A DNA stretch of 64,000 nucleotides. Origin: Agroathelia rolfsii. Its lineage: Eukaryota > Basidiomycota > Agaricomycetes > Amylocorticiales > Amylocorticiaceae. A program made the position numbers and the translations under genes. Shown in pieces: positions 48,347 to 57,873 of the stretch. The notes under the pieces are model-generated. The model saw only the letters and a list, made by a program, of their open reading frames with translations, did no database searches and was not told where the DNA came from. The DNA is taken from NCBI GenBank assembly GCA_018343915.1, contig JABRWF010000003.1:5270001-5334000 (forward strand), in the 5' to 3' direction. Position 1 is the first letter of the stretch, and every line of letters starts with the position of its first letter.

Positions 48347-48948
48347 ATGAAACCGTCTTTCTTCACCTTCGTCCTCCTTGGACTTTTTGCTGGCCTTGCA
48401 TCTGCTATTCCAATGCCAGAACCTATCGTAAGTCACTTACCTGCCGGCTATCATGTAACACTGCTGAGCGCGTTAAAAAGCCCGAGGATCTTGAGATTAC
48501 CCTTAAGCAACCCTATAAACGGGACGACCTCGATATCACCCTCACTAAGCCCTACAAGCGCGAAGACCTCGACATCACTCTCACCAAGCCCTACAAGCGC
48601 GAAGACCTCGACATCACTCTCACCAAGCCCTATAAGCGCGACGACTTGGACGTCACCCTCAAGCAACCCTACAGGCGCGATGACCTGGATATTACGCTGA
48701 AGCAGCCCTACAAGCGTGATGACCTTGACATCACTCTCAAGCAGCCCTACAAGCGCGAGGATTTGGATATCACACTTAAACAGCCGTATAAGCGTGATGA
48801 TCTCGACATCACTCTCAAGCAGCCTTACAAACGCGAAGACTTGGAAATCACGTTGAAGCAGCCTTACAAGCGTGATGATCTCGATATCACTCTCAAGCAG
48901 CCCTACAAACGCGAAGACTTGGATGTCACGCTCAAGCAGCCTTACTAA
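48347..48948 (+). CDS. Secreted Kex2-processed repeat precursor, putative RiPP (dikaritin-like) precursor
   Basis: Two exons, 48347-48427 and 48469-48948, split by a 41-nt intron (GTAAGT...TGAG), give 186 aa. Exon 1 is a signal peptide, MKPSFFTFVLLGLFAGLASA, then IPMPEPI. Exon 2, after RVKKP, holds twelve copies of an 11-residue core with consensus [DE]DL[DE][IV]TL[KT][QK]PY. Copies are separated by KR (RR once, after copy 5). The last core ends on Tyr directly before TAA. This layout (signal, dibasic Kex2 sites, near-identical cores ending in an aromatic residue) is that of ustiloxin- and phomopsin-type precursors. Unspliced reading of exon 1 leaves frame, so splicing is needed. Expected products are linear or Tyr-crosslinked undecapeptides. 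An alternative is an unmodified KEP such as a repellent or pheromone-like peptide. I do not recognise the core. Confidence 0.92.
48484..48945 (+). repeat. 39-nt tandem repeat, 12 copies (core peptide array)
   Basis: Copy n begins at 48484 + 39(n-1). Each encodes 11 core residues plus a two-residue cleavage site; the last lacks the site. Core variants: copies 2-4 carry TLTKPY, the others TLKQPY. DD and ED starts alternate from copy 7 to 12, giving a 78-nt higher-order period. Many third positions differ (CTC, TTG, CTT for Leu). Confidence 0.97.
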
Positions 48949-49677
48949 GCATGTGATTTTACACCTGGTAAGATTTTTCTTTTCTTTTTTCCCTGCCGTG
49001 TAATTTGAATTTGAAATTAATTTAATATTTAGCATCCAACTATTCAGTGCAATCGTAAATGCTGCAGTGTCCATGTAGTGCTCGGATCATTGGGCCGGAT
49101 GGCATGAAGGATACGTTAATACGCAAGAACGAATAGATCATTTTTTTCTCAACTGTGTTATGGTATGAATATTCAAAGAGGTTGGATTATGTGCTCGAGA
49201 TCAGTCCATGCAGTGCGCACATAGACAAGATGATTCATTACGTTCTTTAAGTCCGCCTCTGTAGGCAGCTCTACAGGCGCAAGGACTCGCAACCTCACTA
49301 AGCCCACAGTGATGCCGCCCGTCGTTTCTTTTTCTTACTGGGAATGATAGAACGACTGGACTTTCCTTTCTCAGTTATGATCAATATGATGCTATTCCGA
49401 AATTCCAGTGGTTGTATATTTAATTGCTGCTAGTGAAAGAGTCACGGCCATAACCGCAGATTATTGTCCAGTCTAATAAGATACATATAAGCCAACCATA
49501 CAAATTAAGCCAGCATCATGTCTTCAGCAACGAAACAACAATCTCATTATCGTAGAATCCATCAAAACGTAAGTATGCATCTAATTCTATCATCTGAGAA
49601 AGAAAAGAAAAGAAATAAATACGAGAAAATCCTAAATTCGAAAGAAAGGTTTAATAAGAAAGAAAGAAAAAGGAAGA
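48949..49677. other. 3' region of the precursor gene
   Basis: T-rich stretch at 48975-48990. A short frame at 49518 (MSSATKQQSHYRRIHQN) ends at a GTAAGT, but no continuing exon was found, so it is not annotated. A/G-rich 49595-49680. Confidence 0.5.
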
Positions 49678-50760
49678 TTAGGTATCTTGAGCCTGAGTAG
49701 TATCTTTCTGCAGGTCACGCAGACGATCACAGGCCCTCCAGGAGCGTTCCCATATGCCGCTATCTTCCCTCGCCTCCGCCTCCCACCCAGCTTTACGTGC
49801 CCACGCGCGCCCTTGCTGTTTGCTTTCGTGAATATAGATATTGGGCCATATCTCCTTCTCGCACGTAATCTTTCTGATATAACTGCGAATCTCATCATCG
49901 CTCGACCCCTCAGGAACGACAATAACAAACATTTGCAGGCGTTCCGGGCGGCGCTGCTGGTCACGCCAAGCAAAACCGATGAGAGTGGGACGACAATTGG
50001 CGTCAATGGCTAGATGAGTGACACCAGCCCATGCCTCCAAGATACCGCAGAGCGAGAGGAAACGGTCAAAGGTACGGCATGCGAGGCGGAGATGTGTAAC
50101 TTGTCGGCCGATGGAGCCCTCGGGGAGCTCGCGAACAGCAAGGGAGTGATTGCCGTCATCAGGGGTAATAGTGAGGTCTAAACCTATCGTATTCTCCATG
50201 CCCTTGGACGATTCTAACACGTCGGCATTGTGGCGACGGAAGAACGCAAATTGGGAGGCGGGTTTCGTGACGAATGAGGGCACAGACTCGACTGGTATAG
50301 CTATACGTTTGAGATTAGGGCAACTGTATGCGAGACGGCGGGCAGCGGCATTGAGCTTATAGCGCGGCCGTCTGTCCGAAATGTAGTGGAAATCAATCCA
50401 GAGATTGGCAATGCTGAAGTCGCCGCTACGACGGTTGGTAGAGGTTCCCTGATGCTTGCCCCTAACTTGGCGGCTTAGGGCCGAGCAGACACGTCGGCAT
50501 GTCTCTTCTGGGACAGTATTGTCCAGAAGGACAGTGGATAGGAGAACGGGCTGAGCGAGTACGCGGGCCCAGGAACAGACGAGGCTCAGAGTGAGACAAG
50601 TTTTACGAATTGTGTCATCTGCAGTAGACGAGAGAGCGTAGATAAAGATGTTCTCCACTAGCTCATATGGTAGTCCATGACATATGGGTGCTGTCTTGGG
50701 CTGAGCGAGTGAAAGGGCGAAGGCGAGGCTTCCTGAACGTGCTCTGTGCGAGATAGCCAT
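49678..50760 (-). CDS. F-box-like fungal protein
   Basis: Single exon of 360 codons, start MAISHRARSG (50760). Near residues 30-60 lies an F-box-like segment (GLPYELVENIFIYAL, then CLTLSLVCSWARVLAQPVL), which in other proteins binds Skp1 in SCF ubiquitin ligases. A leucine-rich middle follows (VTHLRLACRTFDRFL, VTHLAIDANCRP), as in many Agaricomycete F-box genes. The C-terminus is basic and Trp-rich. No substrate can be inferred. It is convergent with the precursor gene, and nothing links it to the peptide pathway. Confidence 0.72.
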   Translation of the reverse strand: MAISHRARSGSLAFALSLAQPKTAPICHGLPYELVENIFIYALSSTADDTIRKTCLTLSLVCSWARVLAQPVLLSTVLLDNTVPEETCRRVCSALSRQVRGKHQGTSTNRRSGDFSIANLWIDFHYISDRRPRYKLNAAARRLAYSCPNLKRIAIPVESVPSFVTKPASQFAFFRRHNADVLESSKGMENTIGLDLTITPDDGNHSLAVRELPEGSIGRQVTHLRLACRTFDRFLSLCGILEAWAGVTHLAIDANCRPTLIGFAWRDQQRRPERLQMFVIVVPEGSSDDEIRSYIRKITCEKEIWPNIYIHESKQQGRAWARKAGWEAEAREDSGIWERSWRACDRLRDLQKDTTQAQDT

Positions 50761-51196
50761 GAGTATGGGTCAAACGATGAAGCACACATGGATTTAAGTA
50801 CCTCTGCATCCTTCCTATGTCCTTCCGCCAAGTTGGGGGCAAAATGAGAGAAATGGTGAGACCTGAGAAAGAGAGCGCTCAGGGCGGTAACACTGGCAAT
50901 TTGACTCAGCCGGCCTCGGGTGGGGTCGATATGGGCTTATCCGATTTTAGCCGCAGTAGCCCCCTTGCTGCTTCAGGATACTAATTCATTCTTGGCCTAG
51001 AAAGTCGCACTGGAAGTCGTCATGTCATCTCTTTATTTAGTGTGGAATAGCAGAGGAACAGCAGCGACAACGGATATGTGGATGACGACGGAAGGTGTTC
51101 GGGAGAAAAGAAGACTAGTGACAAGGTATTTGACAGAATCACAGGTTCACAATGAGATGATTATCAGATAAGTAGGAGATGAAATAGAGTAAATCC
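50761..51196. other. Intergenic: F-box gene promoter
   Basis: 436 bp upstream of the F-box-like gene and downstream of the ligase stop. No other gene or clear signal is seen. Confidence 0.5.
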
Positions 51197-52698
51197 TCAG
51201 TTGGCCATTTCATCGGCCAGCCACTGCCAGATGTCACTTGTCCTCTGGCCTGCACCCTCCAAGCGACACTCCCCAAGTAATCCGTATCTCTTGCCTTCTA
51301 TCTCCGAGGATAGATTTACAAGCTCATCAGGTCTAGTCGGAACACCACCTCCACGCTCCGTGAATACGCACGACAGAATAATGCCGTTTTTCGAGCGGAT
51401 CTGGACAGCCTGGGAACAGTTTAATCAGATATAAATAAATTCCGACCATGAACTACTGGTCCTTACGATGGCTCCCCACGGAAAGGTCTTCTCCAAGCTC
51501 TGTGTAAATTCAGGCGTTTGCCCAAACGTCCATTCCCATGTCTACGAAAATTAAGCATTATAAAAACAAAAAACTGTGAAGCTGTAAGGCCCACCTTGAG
51601 CTGAGCAATAGTATTGGTTATATGTTCAATTGAAATCGTACTATCATCTTGGTTTATCTCTAATGGCTGTGTACACCCATGAGCCGAAGCGAGCTTTTAT
51701 AATATATAAATCGCGCACCGTGTCTTGAACGCCGTATTTATCCTTAAAAACGTTAATGAGGGCTTCAACAAATGATTGATGCGTCACATGTGCGAAGCCC
51801 TTAGATATATTAGTCACCGGCGAGCGCACTGACGCGACTCCTTTCGTGATCATCGTTTCCTAGTATTGCTCAGAGACGGAACATTGGCAAGGGCTTGGTG
51901 ATAGCTCTCACTTTATTTGTTCTGAGAAGTGAACCTAGTGTATGAAGCTCACTCGTAATTAGCATCGTGCCATGATGATAGCTTCGTTTGTTGGTAATTT
52001 TGTATGCACTTCCAGAAACGTAATTATTCAAAGTCAATTACTTTTGAAGGAATAGGGCAGACGAAGTAGCTTATCTTTTCGTTATGGACACAGATATCAT
52101 GGCGCTCGTTCATATGCGCTGCCTCTCCTCGTAGGGCACGCACAGCTTCAAGCACGAGTTCGCCAGTCTTTTGCCGATCGAATGTAGCAGGGGGAAGGTG
52201 TATAGAAAAGTTGGTATTGCCTTCGTCCTGCAAATATCACGAGTAAGACAAAGACAGCATATGAATGCTTTCATTCTTCGTACATGATACACAGTGCCGC
52301 CCCCGCTCATCCTACGTATAATGGGCACGCCTCTTTCAGCCTGGACCCTCATATTTATTTCTTTCCAAGGATTCTGGTTTCGGCCTATGACAATACATGG
52401 TTCGTCACGGTATATAAGAAGTAGCGGCTCAGTTCTTGGGGCATTTCTAAATAGCCTGAGGCCAGAGTCCCAAACAGTTGAGGAATTAAGCTATGATTGA
52501 AGAAGCACCGACAAACCAATCCTCGAGAGCCAAGTTGAAATAAGGGTTCGTTGAATTCGAGACATAGATCTGGTGAATCAGGTCTGGTTGGCTAGCAGCA
52601 TTATTAGGAGAGCTATGTGTAAAAGTGCGGGTATATGCGAAGGCAGAGCGTGCTGCAGGCCATGACCGAGACGAAGAAAGACGAAGTAAAGTAAGCAT
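51197..52698 (-). CDS. Lipoate-protein ligase (LplA family), mitochondrial
   Basis: About six exons. The start MLTLLRLSSSRSWPAARSAF (52698) is an Arg/Ser presequence. The catalytic domain has NSTNPYFNLALEDWL, then LLIYRDEPCIVIGRNQNPWK, the lipoate-binding loop RRMSGGGTVYHDEGN, and SGSAYKI with the conserved Lys. The sequence continues TMITKGVASVRSPV and WEWTFGQTPEF, and ends WQWLADEMAN. The enzyme transfers lipoate to mitochondrial dehydrogenase E2 subunits and GcvH, like yeast Aim22. Two short introns near 51880 and 51720 were placed by frame and family order. It looks intact. Confidence 0.9.
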
Positions 52699-52822
52699 CA
52701 CGCGGAAAGGTGTAACCGCTCCGACAAGCGACAACTTAGGGATGTTCAAATCATGGGTTCATCGGGTTCACACATTATGATTGCAAATATAAATGGTTCA
52801 AGTTGCAAAAGATGATCTATGT

Positions 52823-53542
52823 CTACTTCTGTACTGTAGTATATATTGGCTTTTGAACTTCATGTATGGGAGTCTGGCCTTCTGGTGTCCCGGGAATAAC
52901 CTTGGTCAGGCCCTACGAAGAAAAGATACAACAGTCAGTAAAGACACGGTATCACACCAAGATAAACACTTACGAGCTTCTCGAACATGCACTTGTTCAA
53001 TGTACGCTCTGGCTTCCGGCATGGATAATATTCCTATAAGAAATAATTGATTTCAGACAGGCATAAGTCCGGTATCGGAGCAAAGACGAACCTGGTTGTT
53101 GCGCTCGAGACACTCCCAGTGGGCATCAAACTGCTGCAGACAGTTTTCCCGCATTTTGTCAATCCTGATCAAAGACTTAAATTGACTGCAAGTAATCTGA
53201 AATGACAAAGTACATACAAGTCTCTGGCACAGCGGGTTACTCTTCGACCCTCCTTCAAGCAATGTGCAGGGTCCCTGTTCTCTGCCTTGCAAAGCATGAA
53301 GTCCTCTAATGAGATAGCAGTGAGATAGCATGATACTAGTGAGCATAGTATATTGCCGTTCGGAACAAGCAAAGTCGCAGACCATTGAACTCTTTGCAGT
53401 AAGCACCAATGAAGAAGGCAGCGCTCTTGAGCGGTCCACTGGTGGTACCGAGCTCCTTAACCTTGGGTACATTTTCCGGCAGTGGTGTGGGGTCGACGTA
53501 GGCCTTGGCTCCTGTTGAGCCGTCGAAGTAGTTGGTCGCCAT
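52823..53542 (-). CDS. NDUFA8: Complex I subunit NDUFA8 (20.8 kDa, CHCH)
   Basis: About five exons, start MATNYFDGSTGAKAYV (53542). Four CX9C pairs are visible: CKEFNEDFMLC (across an intron), CLKEGRRVTRC, CLQQFDAHWEC and CRKPERTLNKC. These form the twin disulphide hairpins imported by Mia40 into the mitochondrial intermembrane space. The end, GLTKVIPGTPEGQTPIHEVQ, closes with TTVQK at TAG (52823). This matches fungal NUO-20.8. It is an accessory subunit of NADH:ubiquinone oxidoreductase. Confidence 0.93.
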
Positions 53543-53728
53543 CGGGAGTGTTCGAGGGTTATACTGGACGCTACAGTCCGCAACTTGCCTGGGCGAGCGC
53601 GGAGGGTCCCGTCGGAGTTAGAAACACCGTTCATCCGCGCCTCCAGGCCAATCCCATCCTACAAAATGGTAACTTGTACTTCGCCATCTTGTTCTCTCCA
53701 TGTCCTCTATTCATACCATATTTTGTGA
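53543..53728. promoter_or_regulatory. Divergent promoter, NDUFA8 and ubiquitin-like gene
   Basis: Only 186 bp separate the two start codons; transcription in both directions must initiate in this interval. No TATA box. Confidence 0.55.
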
Positions 53729-54308
53729 ATGCATAAGCCACCCCGCCAGTTGCCATCAGTGTTTCAGCTCGTCGTGAAGACCCACAAAACGGCAATATTT
53801 CTTTCTGCATCGCAAACATCTACGATTGCGTCACTCAAGACAGACGCGCTCTCTGCATTAACATCAGAAGTCAACGATGATCCAAATATCCCAAGTCCAT
53901 CTGATATTGATGAATTTGAGCTATGCCACGCCCCGCGCTCGGGAAAAGCGCGAGTTGCAGCTCCATCTGCCGAATTCAAGGTGCCAACAGAATTCGAGAT
54001 CTTAGATACGGATGCAGTCATCAAAAACGTGCTTGTAAACTGGGAAACGCTCTATATCCAGTTTAAGGACTCTGATGGTAAGTAATGCAAATTAATGACA
54101 CAGAAATCGCGGATATCCACGAGAAATTTCCGCGTTTTCTTGCTCTTTGTTTTCCGTTGGCTACAATATAGGTCAGCTACTGCCAGTCGAAGTCGAAGTC
54201 CCAAGCCTTCTTGATGAAGATCCGGAAGACTCAAAGCAATCTGAGTCAGTAGTATCTGAGGAAGCAAGCTCTAATGCCAAAGGGAAGAGGAAGGCGCCAC
54301 CGGAGTAA
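53729..54308 (+). CDS. Ubiquitin-like-fold fungal protein, function unknown
   Basis: Two exons (about 53729-54081 and 54174-54308). After MHKPPRQLPS the segment FQLVVKTHKTAIFLSASQTS followed by TIASLKTDALSAL has the beta-beta-helix spacing of a ubiquitin-like domain. The rest includes an acidic linker and PTEFEILDTDAVIKNVLVNW. A charged, Lys-rich C-terminus (SNAKGKRKAPPE) ends it; no Gly-Gly tail is seen, so conjugation is not expected. About 160 aa. I do not know a named orthologue. Confidence 0.65.
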
Positions 54309-54907
54309 AGTGCTCTGTTCAAAGTACAACAGATCTGCACTCGTACTAAACTTTTCTGGGACGATAGCCCTGTCAATTAAATCTATGACGTTCAAATGAT
54401 GGGAAACTTGTTCGTTCTCATTGTACAGAATTAATTTGGTGCTTGCATTTTTATAACGGCCACTGGCAATGATTGCATCCTTATTCAATGTCCAACCATC
54501 AACGTCCGTATCCACTAAATCTCCGCACACCGTATACTGCCATGGGAATCTCTCCTCGGCCTATGGTCACAGGACTTACTCTACTTTAACATCTCCTCAG
54601 GTTCTATTGAAGGGTTGTTCCAAATGTCGTAAACGACAATGGCTGTGCTGAGCTGGCAGAATTCTCTTTTTCTCTTTTTCAGCAATCATCTGTATACAGC
54701 ATGCATCAGAAGAATTAGATATAGATACACAAGCCTAACCGACCTGCTTGCCGACTCTTCGATGAGAAAGATGACCCGGTCATTACCCCGAGCGGTCCGA
54801 CCTCACCTGACAATGCTGACATCGCCATGAAATCATATCTCTTCCCTGCATAAAGCGTCGTGTCTTCCATTCTTGCCTTTGATTACTGAGAACCCATCCC
54901 TTTTGTC
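54309..54907. other. Intergenic
   Basis: Promoter of the OYE gene and 3' flank of the preceding gene. A 94-codon minus-strand frame overlaps it but shows no family features. Confidence 0.5.
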
Positions 54908-56595
54908 ATGGCACCAAAATCTGTCGAATCACTTTTCAAGCCTTGCTCTTTAGGCCCTTTGACTTTACGAAACCGCATTTTCATGGGGTCACTGACAAGG
55001 AATAGATGCATTAATAACCTCCCGTCTGATATACATGTAGAGCATTATTCACAACGCGTTAAAGGCGGCGCTGGTTTAATCGTGTCTGAAGGCTTGCTGA
55101 TTGAACCACAAGGGTATATGCCGCCGTCATTCATATTATAAGTTAACCATGTCTTTAAGCAATTACTTACAGGGCAGCCTGGCAGTACGCCGCGGGCATC
55201 TGGTCTGAAGAGCAGATTGCCGCTTGGAAGAAAGTCAATGACGTCGTTCATGCAGAGGGTGGGGTTATTTTTGGGCAGCTTTGGCATCGTCAGTGGTTTA
55301 TTTTACTGCATTCATTGCCTCCCAGCTAATGTTTGAGAACAGTTGGCCGTGCGTCGCATCCTGACGCGCCCCTTCAAATCGCATCTGGAAAAGTGAGATA
55401 TTCTTTGGTGTCGGTGGTAATATAAAGCCTGAGAGACGAATCCAGCCTGTATATGCACCCTCAGCAGTGAAGGCTATCGCCCCTGCTAAATTTCGTTTCC
55501 TTCCTGGTGAGCCAGGATACCAAGAGGCGAGAAATTTTTCTGCTGCAAAAAATATAATCAACCACTCATGTATCATGTCTATAGCCCACAGCGATCGAGG
55601 ACCCCAAGGATCTTGTTGAACAGTTCCGTCTAGCGGCTGTTAATGCAAAATTGGCCGGATTTGATGGCGTAAAAGTTCAAGCAGGGAGTGGTTATCTAGT
55701 ATCACAGGTGAAATCCGTTTGTGGTTAAGACGATTATGATTGTTATTGAATGTTCAATTCGTCAACAGTTCCTCTCATCACGTGCCAATGTAAGATAGCA
55801 CGATTCATCTGTCTGGATAATCATCTACAACACTACCCCAGAAACGCACGGACGAATACGGTGGAAGCGTTAAAAATCGGACTCGATTTGGGCTAGAAGT
55901 TCTGAGAGCGCTAAAAGAGGTATGGGGTCCAGGTCGTGTCGCTTTCAAGATCAACCCGTCAGCTGGTGTTAATGATGTAGTGTATGTCTGTCATGATTCT
56001 ACACATATGGCTCATCGTTGGCTGAAATTTGATCAATAGAATGCCTCTCAATGAGACCATTGAGACATATAGCCATTTCTTCACCGAAGCAGACGAGCTT
56101 GAACTGGCCTATGTTCAACTAGTGGTTCATTATGAGCGTGATGGCTCGGTTCAGGGTATGACGGATTCTATACCACATGATGTCGTTCGAACGTATCGCC
56201 CTTTTTTGCAGGTGTGCCCATCCATTCATGCATCTACATCATATATACAGCGATTAAACAAATGTCCATGTAGAAAACACCAATTTTCATCAACGGTAAA
56301 GTTGATCCTGTAGAAGCTGCCGGCCTCGTTGATGAAGGCTTGATCCAGGGTGCAGTTATTTGTAGGCGTAAGTGCACATGCCTGTGTCAAAATCATATTG
56401 CACTAATATTTTCATGTCATCTCAGCCTGGATATCAATGCCTGACCTCGTAAAAAGACTCGAGCATGGACTGCCTCTCGATGTTCCATACGATCGAACGA
56501 CCTATTACGCGCCTCCTAGTGGTGACTCGGGAAGTGCGACCGTGGAAGAGCTTGTGAAGGGCTATAACAACTATCCCCTAATGGTCATGACTTGA
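54908..56595 (+). CDS. NADH:flavin oxidoreductase, old yellow enzyme family
   Basis: About eight exons, start MAPKSVESLFKPCSLGPLTL (54908). OYE landmarks: GGAGLIVSEGLLIEPQG, EGGVIFGQLWHVGRASHP, PTAIEDPKDLVEQFRLAA, KRTDEYGGSVKNRTRF, then KTPIFINGKVDP and the FMN-phosphate region through MPDLVKRLEHGLP. In place of the usual HGANGYL catalytic stretch the sequence reads VKVQAGSGYLVSQFL, so the His/Asn (or His/His) pair that binds the substrate carbonyl is Gln and Ser here. FMN binding and the fold should be kept; substrate use may differ or be lost. The gene's exons are otherwise open. It lies 6 kb from the peptide precursor, with housekeeping genes between. Confidence 0.82.
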
Positions 56596-57056
56596 GATTT
56601 GTTGGGCTGTGGCATTCATATACCAAAACGCAGGGTTGATGAGCACTCAATGAATGCTGAACTGCTGGCAGACATACAATTAACTGAGTCGACGCTTTTG
56701 GTTAACACAATGGATGCCCAGTTCCGAGTACTGATATCAATCGAGAGCCTACCCGACCTTAGTGATGTTTCACCTCTTGGCTGATGCCATGTGTGGTGAA
56801 CCAAATCTTCACCGAGTTTCTTCAGTGCTGTGACATATGAAAATTTATTTGAATTCCATTCATTCATGAATAGTACGATGTATACACGCTTCTGGAAAAT
56901 CCACAAACCTAGGTTAAATGATGACGATGTCTGAATATAATGAGACTCTCAAGGTCCCAGAGGGTCTTCATTAGAGAAAAAGACGTCATAGGAGTAAGCG
57001 CATGGTTGTCTTTGTCTCTACCCCGCAATGATGAATGGTCACACTAAGGTTTGCGT
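56596..57056. other. Convergent intergenic region
   Basis: Between the stops of the OYE gene (+) and NDUFAF3 (-). No gene seen. Confidence 0.55.
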
Positions 57057-57780
57057 TTAGGCCTTGGTCTGCCTCTGCCATGGACGGGGTATGAGTGGCA
57101 AAAGGGCAGCAGCCACTCGACGGCCTTCTTCGGCCAGTAGATTATATGTTGAACATGCATTTTTCTGAGTGAATAGAGGAGTCAGTAAGCTTCGTGAGAC
57201 GAGGGATTTATACGGAATACTTACCGTATCCAAGATTTCAAGTTGTATGCCGAGTTTGTTTAGGTGCTGGCGCAGAGATGGGGGCGGCATGGTCAAGTTT
57301 CTCCCTGTACCCAGAAGAAGAATTTCTGTAGATGAACGAATTAGTTAAATTATACTAGTGAAGAAAAGACATCAAGACAGACGGACCTGGTTTGGGTACA
57401 ACAACCTTGAGGGCCTCGAAATGTTCCTCCGTCCAGCCTTGCCATGCTGTTCCTGATTGCGGCACATCCCAAAGGAGGACATTCCCATCCAAGAGGAGGG
57501 CTGGGGAGTCCAGTATTAGTCCATCCTCGAGATGTATGCCCTCATAGTTCACAGAGGAAATTTGAATTGGTGGTGGAGTGTCGTCGGCGAGAATATTAGT
57601 AAAGCTAGTGGGCCTGTCGACAGATTTTGGGAGGGTTGTATGAATACTCCGATGGTGGGGTGTTTGATTATTCAAGACAAGCGAGGTTGGGCTTTGGCGG
57701 GCAACGAGTATTGACAAGGGTCTTAACGATCGAAAGCAGCTAGCTACAGAGGTCGAGCGGGACAACATCATGATCGTCAT
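57057..57780 (-). CDS. NDUFAF3: Complex I assembly factor NDUFAF3 (Mth938 domain)
   Basis: Three exons, start MTIMMLSRSTSVASCFRSLR (57780), an Arg/Ser mitochondrial presequence. The Mth938-like domain reads GLILDSPALLLDGNVLLWDV, EEHFEALKVVVPKP, then EILLLGTGRNLTMPPPSLRQ, LNKLGIQLEILDT and, in the last exon, ACSTYNLLAEEGRRVAAALL. This is the standard NDUFAF3 sequence order; the partner NDUFAF4 is not in the window. It acts in early assembly of the complex I Q module in the matrix. It starts 93 bp from an EVE-domain gene on the other strand. Confidence 0.92.
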
Positions 57781-57873
57781 AGAGCACTCGGGAATCGTCC
57801 GCCACCCGCGCCACCAACGCGGTTCCAGCGACGCGCTCGCGTTTTTGGTGGCGCCTATAATCAGAATCCATCT
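57781..57873. promoter_or_regulatory. 93-bp divergent promoter, NDUFAF3 and EVE gene
   Basis: The two ATGs face away from each other across only 93 bp (CGCCACCCGCGCCACC is central), so the 5' UTRs must be very short or the transcripts overlap. Confidence 0.55.

Noticed and set aside
48484..48945. Regular direct repeats resembling a CRISPR array
   Set aside because: There are no unique spacers; the units are contiguous coding repeats in a eukaryotic genome.
48451..49074. A 207-codon open frame on the minus strand opposite the precursor
   Set aside because: It exists only because the 39-nt repeat lacks stop codons on that strand. It has no start context, signal or family, and the plus strand explains the sequence.
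49518..49700. Short frame MSSATKQQSHYRRIHQN ending at GTAAGT
   Set aside because: No following exon could be joined, and the sequence runs straight into the 3' end of the F-box-like gene.
54246..54530. 94-codon minus-strand frame behind the ubiquitin-like gene
   Set aside because: It overlaps the end of that gene and its 3' UTR, with no recognisable features.
54908..56595. Old yellow enzyme as part of the RiPP pathway
   Set aside because: F-box, lipoate ligase, NDUFA8 and a ubiquitin-like gene lie between it and the precursor, and nothing ties it to peptide tailoring.
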